Shown here in pieces: positions 12,054-22,808 of a stretch of DNA of 64,000 nt; position 1 is the stretch's first letter, and each line of letters opens with the position of its first letter. This stretch comes from Chlamydomonas reinhardtii. Lineage: Eukaryota > Chlorophyta > Chlorophyceae > Chlamydomonadales > Chlamydomonadaceae. The stretch covers positions 1,090,718 to 1,154,717 of the forward strand of contig NC_057015.1 of the NCBI RefSeq assembly GCF_000002595.2. The letters are read 5' to 3'. The notes beneath the pieces were generated by a model. It worked only from the letters and a program-made list of their open reading frames with translations. It was not told the origin of the DNA and made no database searches. Position numbers and translations under genes: made by a program.

Positions 12054-12919
12054 GGCGGGCAATGCTGACGTACCACGCACGAGAGCAAGCTAGAGCACTG
12101 AAGGTCTACCTCACTAGTGTTTCGCCCGTATCAGTCTGCGACGGCGGTCTTCTCGGCTGGGAAGTACCCACACGCCGCCACGCCACGCCAAGCCACGCAC
12201 CTTGAACACCACATCCAGCAGCTCCTTGTCGTCCGCATACTTGGACTGTTGATGCAAGTGCAGGAGGGGCGCCCAGGAGAGAGCAGGAGAGCAAGATTAT
12301 GCGATGCACGTTGTGACTTCCCGTCCCCTGGGTGCCAGCCACTGGGCCCCGTTGCTTGGTCCCTTTCAACACGCAACCCCTGCGTCCGCCTGCTCCTGCC
12401 CCGGCCCCTGCCCCTGCCTCCCTGCCGTCCACCTGGCGTGAGGGGTCCTCGGCGATGTCCAGGAATGCGGTCATGACGCGGGGTTGCTGCGGGGCCGGGG
12501 CGAGGCGAGGCAAGGCGGGGTGAGGCGAGGCGGGGTTGCTGCGTCAGCGGCATCACGGTAAGGCTGGACCACCACCAACCCTCGTTCATGATCCGGTCCA
12601 TCCACAAACCGGCACCCTCCATCATCAAATTGCGCGGTGCCATCCAGGTTTCCAGTACCAACTCTTCTACCAAGTGGTGCACCCCTCGCCACACTCCCCG
12701 CACGGGCACACACGCCCCACGGGACCCCACGGGACCCCACGCCCCACACCTGTAGCTTGGCCATCAGCAGCGGGTGCTGCATGAGCTTGGTGAACAGCTG
12801 GCCGGGGTCGATGCCCAGCCGCTGGGCGCGCGCGAACGTGTCGTCCATGGCGCCCGGCGTCATGCGCTCCAGCAGGTGGTCGGGGATGGGCAGGCCCTGA
12901 GGTGGGGTGGCCGGGAGAG

Positions 12920-12955
<36 letters not shown>

Positions 12956-13954
12956 GAAAAGAAAACAACAAAACCGGGAGTGTGTGTGTGTGTGTGTATG
13001 TGGTGTCGATATGTCCGTGTGCGCGTGTGCGTGTACGTGTGTGCGTGTGCGCGCGTGTGTGCATTGTCATGATGGGGACGTCAGACACGGTTTGACGTTG
13101 CGAATGGGGTTCTGATGTGCGGTGCTGCAGGGATCATCTCTAGCTAAGTAAAACCCCGGCCGCCACAGCCTCCACTCGCGGTCACTACCGCAACCCCACA
13201 CGGTCACTTGGTCGCTACGCCTCCGCCTCCGCCTCCAGGCCCCCACCTCCGCCGCCCCCGCACCCGCTTGGCGATCATCTCCGAGATGCGCTTCTTCATG
13301 GCCGGGTCGTTGAACAGCTGCTTGAGGATGTCGGCATTGCGCATGGGCGCCGGCATCACCGACATCATCATCTGCTGCAGCGCCTACAGGATGCGGTCGG
13401 AGGGACAGGCGCGACGGGCCGGCAGCGGAGGGCCAGTTCCAACGGGAGGAGTGGGGCGCGGTGTTGATGCGCGGCGTGTGGTTAGGACAGCACGCAAACA
13501 AAATCGCACTGCCGTCAAAGCTCCCGCCAGCTCCCACCCACCGGCGATGAGGCCATCATCTCCACCATCTTCTCGGCCTTCCGCAGCTGGTCTGTGCAGG
13601 AGGGTGTGAGCGTGTGAGGCGGGTGTGGGGTGTGGTGGCCACTAGCTGGCAGTAGCCGCGTGGCGCCGCATTGCGACATCACAGCCGACCACTCGCAACG
13701 CACAGCGCGCAAGGATGAAGCCTGATTGGGATCAGAGATCGAGTGCATATCAATCACGTGTGCTGACCTTCAGTGGGTGCAGAGAAGCACCGCACGCCAG
13801 CGGGGGTGGTGGCGTTGGGGGAGGAGGGCGCTAGCCAGCCCGCCGGCACGCACACAATGGCCGCACGAACCAAAGCCTGCTCGGCGCCCTTCAAAGCCCC
13901 CACGCGCCCCGCCAGCAGCGCTGGCCGCAGCACTGACCGCGCGAGCGATTGCAT
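10823..13954 (-). CDS. Mitochondrial-type STI1-domain protein
   Basis: Ten exons (13768-13954, 13542-13591, 13264-13383, 12750-12896, 12433-12486, 12201-12245, 11767-12020, 11472-11511, 11170-11235, 10823-10858) join in frame to 332 residues. The first 55 residues are Arg/Ala-rich without acids at the start (MQSLARSVLRPALLAGRVGA) and end near RCFSAP, as in mitochondrial presequences. Then come Met-rich, NP/DP-containing helices: MVEMMASSPALQQMMMSVMP, QLFNDPAMKKRISEMI, TKLMQHPLLMAKLQ. The C-terminus reads KWLDNPKVMAALQEVHKSPW, then YIFDRDVMEAFKDLKELM. These are STI1 (Hop/Tic40-like) modules, which bind hydrophobic substrate helices or help Hsp70/Hsp90 handover. A Ser/Ala-rich linker lies before the last module. 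One acceptor sits directly after a (CA)n tract. It is not Tic40 itself: there is no membrane anchor. The role is inferred. Confidence 0.75.
12022..12050. repeat. (TG)n microsatellite at a splice acceptor
   Basis: A pure TG run of 29 bases. On the minus (gene) strand it reads (CA)n and runs straight into the AG acceptor of the STI1 exon 11767-12020, replacing a normal pyrimidine tract. Confidence 0.85.
12923..12997. repeat. Compound (GT)n microsatellite
   Basis: Two GT runs (12923-12954 and 12980-12997) flank a short A-rich piece beginning GTTGAAAAG, in an intron of the STI1 gene. The flanking piece weakly resembles intron module R1. Confidence 0.8.
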
Positions 13955-14563
13955 GTTTGAAACTGTTCAGCGCGCTGCCTGAGTGTGGTACTCGCGGTGA
14001 TGGAAGTGCCGAAACGAAGCAAGCCTCCTCCAAAGACAGGTTTATGATGTAAATAGTAAAATGTCAATGCATAGAAAGCGCGATATGTTAGGGGTTCTTC
14101 CGTGATGTGTGGGAAGTTGTCGATGCAGGGGATTGATCGCGGCCAACTTGGCCAAGTGGAGCCAGACCCTCGGTGCGCGTGTTTTCCATATGCTTCTGAA
14201 TTGTGTGTATTTAATATTGCCTTCGCTCAATTACTTTGAGACTTTTGCGTTTTACAGAGCCGGTTCCAAAGTTTCGCTTACGCGCACTCGCACGGCCTCA
14301 ACAACTAGCGTGGTGGCTCTTATACTACAATAACAGCACTGGATTAACCCAGCTTGGGCCCAGCAGGCTCTGTCGCGTTGACTGGGAAATCCCAAACCTG
14401 CGCACGCGCTTTCCACAACGCCAGTGCACCTGCTCATCATCGCAGTTAGTATTTTGTTAATAGCTCAGGGCGTACCGAGCTCTGCTGCAGACCCGAGCGG
14501 GCCCAGCTTCTTTGAGCTCCTTCGCCCGCGGAGCTCCTGCACCCCCGCCTGTCACTTGGCATT
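13955..14563. other. Divergent intergenic region, STI1/UBA genes
   Basis: About 610 bases between the starts of the STI1 (-) and UBA (+) genes, comparatively AT-rich. It probably holds both promoters. No clear TATA box is seen. Confidence 0.5.
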
Positions 14564-15870
14564 ATGTACCAGTATCCCACGCGGCCAGGGGCGGCCCCGC
14601 CCCCGGCTGCGGCCCAAACTACGGCATTCGGGCAGCCAGCAGCCCAGCAACCGTACGTGCCGCCTCCCCCGCCCGTGGTGGCGCCAGGCCACCCTCCCAA
14701 CTCAGTGCTCTTCTCCTACGCTTCTGGTTCCGTCACGACCCTGCGACTAAAGGCTGCTGAGGCCATTCGCTTGCAACCTCCGGTGAGCCTCACGGCATGA
14801 TTTATCTCTGTGATCCAATCAGCCCAACCGCAGTAGGCTCCGGGGCAACGCTCTGTTGGGTCGGCAGCGGGGCGCCAAATCGTGGGGGCAGAAGGACGCA
14901 GTGATTACGATAGTGCCAACAGCCACGTGCTCTGAGCACCTAGTTTGTCAAGCAAACCTGTGATGCAGGTGCCCATATCTTCGGTGCTGCTGGCGGAGAC
15001 GGCCAGTGCGCAGTCGCTACCGCAGCCAGACCTGTCCCTAGAGCGGCAAGTGCTCGGAGAGGCGGAGGCGGGGGGAGGCGGGGCAGGGTCAGCGGGGACC
15101 GGCAGCGCCAGCGGGGGGACCGGAGGCAGCGGCGGCGGCGCATCTGCGGGCGGCGGCAAGGGCGCGTCTTCCTCGGCTTCGACATCCAGCGACGTGGAGG
15201 CTTTTTTGGCCACGATACAGGTGGGGGCGCAACGGCGCCAGGTGGGGGAGCGGTGGGCTGCGGGCGGTCATGCACACACGGCACGGCGCACCGGCCAGCT
15301 CCTTCACCTTGTTCCGCAGCCGCGGCACGCGTGCTGCTTTTGCAGCGTGACTCTTCGAGCATGCCATATGTGCGTCCCCTCCGCCTGGCCACCCTGTGCT
15401 GAGCGGCCGGCTGCTCGCCCCTGCAACCCACCCCTCAGGCCGGGTCGCTCCCGCGTGATCCGGCAGTGGCCATGTTGAGTGCGGACAAGGGCGCCAGCGG
15501 CCAGGCGGCGCTGCTGGGCCTGGCATACGCGCGCGGCGGGCGGGGCGGCACAGAAAAGGTGGGCGCGGCCGCGCGGTGTGGCGTGTGGAGGGGGCTGGGG
15601 TGGGGAGTTGTTTGTGTGCATGCCACTACCACAGTGCCACTTGCTTCCCGTGTTCCGTCATCTGAGACAAGTCACATACCGTACTCGCACAAAGACGCAT
15701 GCATGCATGCACACGTACATTCTTACGCTGTACAGGCGGGTGACTTTGCCTCCAAGCTGGACCAGCTCACGGGCATGGGCTTCCCGCTGGCCATGGCCGC
15801 GGGCGCGCTGGCCAAGCACGGCAACGACGTGGAGGCCGCGACCGAGTCCTGCCTGGCAATCGCGATGTAG
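14564..15870 (+). CDS. UBA-domain protein
   Basis: Exons 14564-14782, 14969-15220, 15439-15558 and 15736-15870 join to 241 residues. Residues 1-45 are Pro/Ala/Gln-rich (MYQYPTRPGAAPPPAAAQ). A short conserved-looking part follows (NSVLFSYASGSVTTLRLKAA), then a Gly/Ser/Ala linker. Residues 201-240 (KLDQLTGMGFPLAMAAGALA, then HGNDVEAATESCLAI) form a UBA domain: they have the MGF loop and the closing D-x-E-x-A-x-x-x-L helix. UBA domains bind ubiquitin, so a role as an adaptor in ubiquitin-linked turnover or trafficking is likely, but there is no UBL or catalytic domain to say which. The short 3' spacer (211 bases) to the next gene on the same strand is compact but does not show an operon. Confidence 0.75.
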
Positions 15871-16050
15871 ACCCGCCCTTGAGGCAGTCAGGCATAGGTG
15901 AACGAGTTGGTGAAGGGTCCGCAAGCTGGTGGCAGGTGGGGGTGGTGTTGTGGAGTGAGGTGCCGGAGCAGTGGAGTGATTGGGGCACGGTGCAAGGTGT
16001 TCTTGAGGCTCTGAGCCCCAGCAACAATATACAATAAGATTGGAATTGAA

Positions 16051-16055
16051 TGTAA
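16051..16055 (+). terminator. Possible poly(A) signal of the UBA gene
   Basis: TGTAA about 180 bases after the stop, and only 27 bases before the ATG of the next gene on the same strand. If real, it overlaps that gene's promoter or leader. Confidence 0.35.
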
Positions 16056-16081
16056 CATATTCCGATAACATAGATGTACAA

Positions 16082-18641
16082 ATGACGAGCCGCGAGACCG
16101 ATATGGAGAACGCTTTCCTTGCAGCTCGACACGCGCTCGCTCTCTTGCAGTCGAAGTTGGCCGAAATCCGCGCCAAAGCTAGTAATACAGCATTGCCCGA
16201 CGCACTGCGGTCCAAAGCAGTGAAACTGCTGCAAACATATCTGAAGCCTCTTCAATCACTGCACGCCGCAGTCCAGCGCTTCCTGCTGCTTGACTCAGAT
16301 AGCCAGCGACAGGAGGGAGCTGCGGCTCTTTTAAAGCATGTTGCGGAGGTTGCGGAGTGGGTGGATGGGCTCGACAGCGTCGAGGAGGGTGAGCTGCTGC
16401 GAGCTGTCTCCCGGACCCCCCAGGCCTTTCCCGGATTCCGGCTTCCGCAAAAGCTGCGCCACCCATCATCTTTTACCATAAGTTTCGCACTTGAACCGCT
16501 CAGGCCGAACGCAAGAGCTAGCTGCAACCGTGCGACAGCAGCGCGCTGACAAACTGGAGGAGGAGGTCGCGCTGATGCGCGCGTCCGTCACGGCCATGCA
16601 ACAACCTGCAGCTGCGTCGGCAGAGGCGGGGGCGGACGCAGGGGCGGCGCAGGTGGCGGTGCTGGAGGTGGTGCTGCGGACGCTGGCAGTGCGCGAGCAG
16701 AGCCTGGACTTTCATGTCAGGTGAGGGTCAGTGAGGAGCGTTGGATGCGCTTCCGTCTCATCCGTGCGTTGGCTTGCCGTAAGCAACTCCTGGCCCCCCC
16801 CTCATTGTAGGTTGGCCCAGGAGGTGGCGGAGCGATTTGGCGGTGCCAGCGGCAGCAGCAGCAGCAGCAGTGGCCGTACAGACATGGCGGTAAAGGATGC
16901 GGACAGGCCCACCTTTCTGCCCGGGGAAGGGGCGACTTCCTCACCGCTCCCGGCCTACACACCGGACAATTTCGCCTATGGCTCCACCCCGCTCACGTCT
17001 TGGCTGCAGGTGCGCCGGGCACGGGTGCGCCGGGCCTCTGGGTTGTATCAGGGCTCAGGCGTATGTTTGCCCGCTGTCGCTTCGTGCATGTGCTTTGGCC
17101 CATGAAGTCGGAAGGACTTTCGATTTGCTAAGTTGCGATCACACCATGCTGACTGGTTATCGCCATCCGTGAGTTCCGCCGGGGGCCGTTGCACTACATA
17201 CCGTACGGGACATTCCTGTCGTACAGGTGATGCAGGCGGCCGGGGAACACCTGCAGCAGGCCATGGGGTCGGCGCCAGGGGCCGGCGGCGCCGGGCACGA
17301 TACCTGCAGCAGCCTTAGTGCTGGCGCTCCCGCCTCTTGTGCCGCTTACAACAGCGGCAAAAACGAATTAGTCCACAGCAGAGGCAATAGCAGCGGCGGT
17401 GCCGGGGCCCGCACGTATGTGGTGTGGGGCAGCTCGTGCGGCTGGATGGTGCTGTTCGGTGCGGCGGTGTTCGGCTGGCGCTGCCGGGGCGTGGAGCTGC
17501 TGCGCTGCCTGCATGAGGTGGCCCGAGGCTGCCTGGCGGAGGCGGAACGGCAGGGTGCGTCGCGGGGGAGGGAGGGGTAGCATTCATAATCAGCTGGTGA
17601 AGCGGGGGGCCGGGGGGCTGCGGGGTAGAGGGTGTTAGTTAGGAGACCAGTGGGGCTATCGGTGGCGCCCAGATGGAGAGACCGGTGGTGGCGTGCGACA
17701 CAAACGGAGCACCAAGGAACACATGTGTGGTACGGTGCGGAAGAAGCTATCTGCGCCGCGCAGCGTCCACGGGCACTGCAACTGCAAGGCATGGCGCCGA
17801 CTCCATCTCTCTCCCCTCGCCCTTCTTGAGCCCTCCTCTAACCCCCGCCGTAGGCCTGGCGCCGGGCCGCGTGTGCCTGCGCTGCGGCGACCTGCTGTCG
17901 GACGACGTGCGGGGCGCGGGCCTGGTGCTGCTGGCGGACCAGGTGGGCGGGCGGCGGGGCGGGACAGGGTGGGAGGCAGAGTGGCGAGTGAGTCTCGAGA
18001 GCGGGTGGGGTGCAGCGTGAGCGTGGAGGTGATGGTGGTGGGGTGGGGGCAGAGTGGGGTGGGGTTTGCGAGGCGTGTGCGGAGGGGCTGGCGTGTCCTG
18101 CAGACGTCCATGGCGCACATGGGTATGGAGCTAGCTGGGAGTGGAGAGGGCTGATAAGGTGCCAAGGGTGCACAGAAGGTGCCGCGGGTGATGCGGTTCC
18201 ATCTGGCATCTCCCACTGCCCCATACCCTCTGCCCCACACCCTCTGCACCATCACCAAACTAGTGTCCCTTCAACCTTTCCTCTCACTCCCCTCCCGACC
18301 CGCGAGTGCAGTGCTGGGACCACGCGCTGGCGGCTGCGGCGGCCGCCAAGCTCGCACAGGAGCTGCCCACGGGGGCGCTCGTGGTGTCCTACAGCGGGAG
18401 CAGCAGCGGCGGTGGCGGCGCGCTGGCGGCGCAGAGGCAAGCGGGGAGCGGCGCGGTAGGGACAGACGACAGAAAGGGGGGAGAACAGGAGCAGCAGCAG
18501 CAACAGCAGCAGCAGGACGGGAGGGGCACAGCCAGGGCAGAGGCCGTGGGGAGCGAACCGGCATTTGAGGAAGTAGCGGTGGTGCGCGTGCCTGTGAGCT
18601 GGAACCCTGACCAGGCACTGCACGTGTGGCGGCGGCGCTAG
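16082..18641 (+). CDS. Coiled-coil protein with methyltransferase-like C-terminal half
   Basis: Six exons (16082-16388, 16504-16720, 16811-17009, 17227-17554, 17854-17942, 18312-18641) join to 489 residues. Residues 1-175 are charged helices, probably coiled coil (LLQSKLAEIRAKA, LAATVRQQRADKLEEEVALM). After FAYGSTPLTSWLQ come residues 304-332, YVVWGSSCGWMVLFGA then GWRCRGVELL. These have the shape of SAM-methyltransferase motif I (G-x-x-x-G) followed by the acidic end of strand 2 (E331). Further on are LLSDDVRGAGLVLLADQCW and LPTGALVVSYSG, like motifs II and III of a Rossmann methyltransferase, with some likeness to DOT1-type enzymes. A Gly/Gln-rich insert precedes the end (VRVPVSWNPDQALHVW). 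The substrate is unknown, and loss of activity is possible because motif I is not classical. ATG 16082 or 16103 could be the start. Confidence 0.65.
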
Positions 18642-20049
18642 GGTGGCTGGCGTTGGCCAGGGCCACGAGCGTGGGTCATGAGGCTGGCTTTCATGTGTGC
18701 GGCGGCCTCAGCGTTACCGTGTGTGTTGCACTGTCTCATTACAGCACAGTAGGAGGTCACGGTGGGGCGCATGCGAGCCTGTGTGTGACTCGGAGATCGA
18801 TGTGATGCACAAGGGTCAAGCTGAGCGGCCGTGCACACGCATGCCGTTCAACGCCTATGCCGGCGAGAGGGGCAATGTACCAGCCAAGATTCACTATGTA
18901 AGGTCCGCTCACAATCAATGCAGCTATGAGCGTGTGCTGTATATGTATTAAGGCAGCAGCTAGCGTTCGGACGACAGTGGGCTTGTAGGCGAACGCAGGC
19001 GACGGGCCTGGGGCTGAAGGATTCGGGCGCGGATTTCGATGGCGAGCCGGTACCGGCTGTACCAGCTAGGCGCCGAAGACGGCACGGCACGGCACGGATC
19101 TAAGAGACTCACGTGGAGCAGGCCGAGCAGCCACAACATGCTGATTCGGGAACATACTCCCCATCATTAAGTCGGACTGGGTCCGTCGGCACGGATGCCG
19201 TGATGCCGGCAGCGCCCTCCGCACCCACCGCCTAAGCGTGCCCCGAAAAGCGTTCCGTTAGATCTAACAGCTTAGATCTAGCGGTTGGGGTCGTTGGCTT
19301 GACCCGTTCCGAAGCGCCCGCCTGCCTACACCGGACTGGTCCAGTGGTCCCTGAGCGTGCACGCCGATGCACTGGGCCAACACCTTGGCGAGTGCTTGGC
19401 ACGCGGCGGGCCGGCACGACCCGCAGCGCATTACCGTACTGTCCGCTGCTGATGTGAACATGTGCAGCAACATGCTTCCCACACGCAATACCCACAACGG
19501 GGCCTCAAACCGCAGGCCCACGGGTTGTTTTTGCGTGCCTGACCGGTTGTTAAACCCAGTGCCCTAGCTCCTTGGGGTGTGTGACACAGCGCCAGCCTGC
19601 GTCCTGTCCATCTCCACTCCCGGCATGTGCAACATGTGTCGTCCTCAACGCAGCCCAGATCCGATACGTGTCCAAGCACACAGCTTCCCATCAAAGCATA
19701 CATGATGTGCTTGGCTAGCTGTGGTGGGAAGAGCGAGCAGGAGCGAGCAGCGGCACGGTACCGATGTGGGAGGTGTCATAGATGTGGGCTTCAGCAGGTC
19801 AGCGAAGAGTTGCACCCGCGAGCTTTGCAAGCCGTGTGCGAGTGCACAATAGCGATCTTGTGTTACTGAGATTCAGTGTGCTGAGCCTGTACACTGGCGG
19901 GACGAGGGGACGGGTCCGGTACAGAGCATGGACCGGAATGGGGCTCCCGATTCGATCAATCTCGATTTAAGACGCCCTGCCTCTCGCTGCTCCATACACC
20001 TTTACCAATATCGACTTGCTGAATCTTCATTTGCCAAACACCAATCACA
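18642..20049. other. Intergenic, upstream of YCF54
   Basis: About 1.4 kb. It holds a short GGCAC tandem run (about 19081-19096) and a small palindromic cluster, TTAGATCTAA near 19258 with TTAGATCTA about 14 bases on. The last part should contain the YCF54 promoter. No gene is supported. Confidence 0.5.
18897..18901 (+). terminator. Possible poly(A) signal of the methyltransferase-like gene
   Basis: TGTAA about 255 bases after the stop codon, a usual distance for this type of alga. Confidence 0.35.
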
Positions 20050-20950
20050 ATGGCCGTTTCCATGAAGATGCAGCAGCGCACTATCGCGACTGCCAGCAAG
20101 CAGTCCATCGCGCCTGTTGCCCGCCCCGTGGCCCGCCCCTTCAGCGCCCGTCGCCCCGTGGCCGCTGCTGTTCGCTCTAGCGAGGAGGTTGCTCGCCGCA
20201 GCAGCGTCGTCGTGCGCGCTGCTGCCCCGGCTCCCGCTGCTGCCTCGGCCGACAAGGCCACCGCTGCGGCAAGTACCGTAATTGAATCTATATTATTGCT
20301 TGTTATAGAAATCTTACGTCGATGCTGATTTTGGGTGCGCAGGAGTACTATGCTCTGGTGTGCAACGCTGAGTGGTTCTTCATGGACCCCCAGAACGAGT
20401 CCGTGGCTGAGCAGCTGCGCGAGAAGGTCCGCTTTTTTAAGGAGCAGAACAAGGAGCGCGACTTCTTCATCGTGCCCAACCCCAAGTGGCTGGACGCCAA
20501 GTTCCCTGAGCAGGCCAAGCAGGTGAAGCGCCCCTGCGTGGCGCTGGTCTCCACCGACAAGATGTGGATCACGTAAGTCTTACAATAGCTATAAAGGGCG
20601 AAAGGACGGGCCTAGATCCTATGAAGGTGTTCCACTTGCGTGTCTTGCTTGCCGAGTTTCCATCATTGAATTGCCGTTCTTCGCGAGCACGCGTGTATGC
20701 CTAGATCTTCTGCGCAATTCCGCGGATCTTTTGTGTTTCTTACCCTTGTGCGTCTTCGATGCCGCTGTTTCTCAGGTTCATGAAGCTGCGCCTGGACCGC
20801 GTGCTGAAGATCGACCTTAAGTCTATGCCTGCGTCGGAGGTGCTGGCCGCTGGCGAGGCTCTGCCTGACTTCAAGCCCGATGGCAAGTGGACTGCCCCTT
20901 ACGCCCGGTACACCCCCGGCTGGTGGAACGTGTTCCTGCCCAACCACTAA
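20050..20950 (+). CDS. YCF54: Ycf54-like cyclase subunit, plastid-targeted
   Basis: Three exons (20050-20268, 20343-20572, 20776-20950) give 207 residues. Residues 1-60 are Arg/Ser/Ala-rich without acids until SEE (MAVSMKMQQRTIATASKQSI), a chloroplast transit peptide. The rest is a full Ycf54 domain: EYYALVCNAEWFFMDPQNES, LREKVRFFKEQNKERDFFIV, PCVALVSTDKMWITFMKLRL and the closing YTPGWWNVFLPN. Ycf54 (LCAA in plants) is needed for assembly or stability of the aerobic Mg-protoporphyrin IX monomethyl ester cyclase, which makes ring E of chlorophyll in the plastid. Intron 1 only keeps the frame if it starts with GC (GCG/GCAAGT), a GC-AG intron; the nearby GT gives a frame clash. It is encoded in the nucleus here, whereas red algae keep it in the plastid genome. 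Confidence 0.92.
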
Positions 20951-22258
20951 GCGGCCCGCTGCATCTCGGCCAGCTGCACGGGCAGGGCGCTCGCCTACTT
21001 CTGGCGCAGCCCGCTTGCACATCTCGGCGATGTTGGTGTGGCTGCTGGGCTTGTGCTGCGACTCTGGGCGGGCGCTTGCAGTCTTGCGGACGCGAGCACG
21101 GGGCGCCAGTATGGCAGGACTTCCTTGACAGCTTGCGGGATCCAATGAGGATGGCCACGTAGGGGCTTGCACGCCGTGCGCGTGCCTTCTTTGGGGTCAT
21201 GGGCAAGGTTGAGTAAGACGTTGTGCATTCCGGATACCTTGAGATCATATGTTGATTGATGTTTTTGAAGTGGCGGCGGGTGTACCCAGCCCACACGCAA
21301 CCACTGACAACTCTATGTGACATGGGCGTGTGTGTGTGTGCCTGTGTGTGTGGTCCGGACATGTCAAGTGTCTCGTTTGCCCTGTGGACGAACACGTATG
21401 ACCACAAGAGTAGATCAAATTCAATAGACACTGACTTGCGTGACGGCAAGTTGACGACGGCTGTGGGGCGTGTGGCACTCCGGTGGCGCGTGCTGTCAAG
21501 TTAGGTGTTTAGGTGACCCCAATAGCAACTGGCGCTCTAGGCGCAAAGAGGTAGGCCGACAAGATGACCGCACACACTTGCAGGTGTGTGACGCAGTGAG
21601 AGAGCGGACGCGCAACCCCACCCCACATACACGGGCTTGCGCATGAACAACCGCGCGAGATGATTATTGTTTCCCACTGCAGTGGGCGGAGTGGAATGCA
21701 GGGCGATAATGGGAGTGATGACGGCCATTAGCGAAGTGCTCGCGTTGGTCGGCGCTCCCACGGATCTATGCGGGCAATTGTAATCGTTGCTCAGTGATAA
21801 TGTGGCCCCAGGTGCTTTTGTGTATGGACGGGGCCGGGATCGTGGGTGCAGCACTGCATCACTTCGGTATTGCCACTCGCCCACTCCAGCATAGATGGCT
21901 TGACTGTTGGTGGCGGACGCAGCAGTTTTATGACGCGGTACGTACAGTGGCCACTAGGGGCGCCTGCAGGCTGCGCATTTGCCCTGCTCTGCACGTCGCT
22001 CCCAGCCAGCGCGTTGCAGTTCAGGCGTCTACCTCCTCACGCCCAGGAAACTCACTTTGTGCAACGAAGATTTGCATGTTCGACTCCTCATTTCCATTTA
22101 CGTTAACTGCTAGCCCGTCAGCCTAGGTGATTAGGTGCCTTTGCACGAAATGCCCGCCCCTCCCTTCCATCCAGCCATCCATCCAGCTCTGGTCTACGTA
22201 CGCATTCGTTTCCGCAACACTCGTCATCCAGGGCTTCAGCCCTGCTGCTCGGAACGCT
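20951..22258. other. Convergent intergenic region
   Basis: About 1.3 kb between YCF54 (+) and the WD40 fragment (-). It holds a short (GT)n near 21329-21351. No gene or RNA is supported. Confidence 0.5.
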
Positions 22259-22808
22259 TCAAAAGCTCCGAGTTGCTCCTTGAGCAGTGCACACCCTACG
22301 GACGTCAGGCGGCGGCTGTGGCGCCTGAAGCAGCCGTTCTGCGGGCACCAACACCCCTAGCTTGCCGTCGTGACTGATTGAGTAGAGAGCCGACCCGTCC
22401 GGTGCAAACCGCAGCGCCAGCACCCAGCCCTCATGCAGCCCCCCCGCTGCTTGGGGTATGGGCGCCAACCTGCCTAAACCCTGTCCCATCACCCACCCAC
22501 CGGCCGGTCGCGGCGTCCCACACACGAACGCCCTTGTCGCGGGACCCCGTCGCGATCCATCGGCCATCGGGGCTGACCGCCAAGGCGCCCACACCCGCCG
22601 AGTGGCCCTTGAGCTCCGACTGCCGGCGCATGCTGCACGGCCCTGAGGCTCCTAGTCCTAGGGCGGCTGCGCCATACTCGTCCTGCGCTGCTGCAGTCGT
22701 CCCCGTCACAAGCTGCTGCGCCCGCTCCTGCCCCTGCCCCTGCCCCTGCTTCAGCGCCAGCTGCTGCTGCTGCTGCTGCTGCTCCCGGGCCTCCTGCTCG
22801 GTCAACAC
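22259..22808 (-). CDS. WD40-repeat fragment
   Basis: A Gln-rich helix (EQEAREQQQQ) leads into two WD40 repeats: LKGHSAGVGALAVSPDGRWI then TGSRDKGVRVWDAATG, and LHEGWVLALRFAPDGSALYS. The second repeat ends LGVLVPAERL, with V where the Trp of the WD pair is usual. Joining the two needs an intron of only 46 bases (about 22444-22489), far shorter than others here; without it the frame shifts. A stop follows at 22259. The 5' side begins at a weak acceptor and no start codon is seen. WD40 blades are protein-binding platforms, and two blades cannot close a propeller, so this is either part of a larger gene whose other exons I cannot place, or a remnant. Confidence 0.5.

Noticed and set aside
20273-20342. 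GT donor for YCF54 intron 1
   Set aside because: It leaves one extra base and shifts the conserved EYYALV block out of frame; the GC donor fits.
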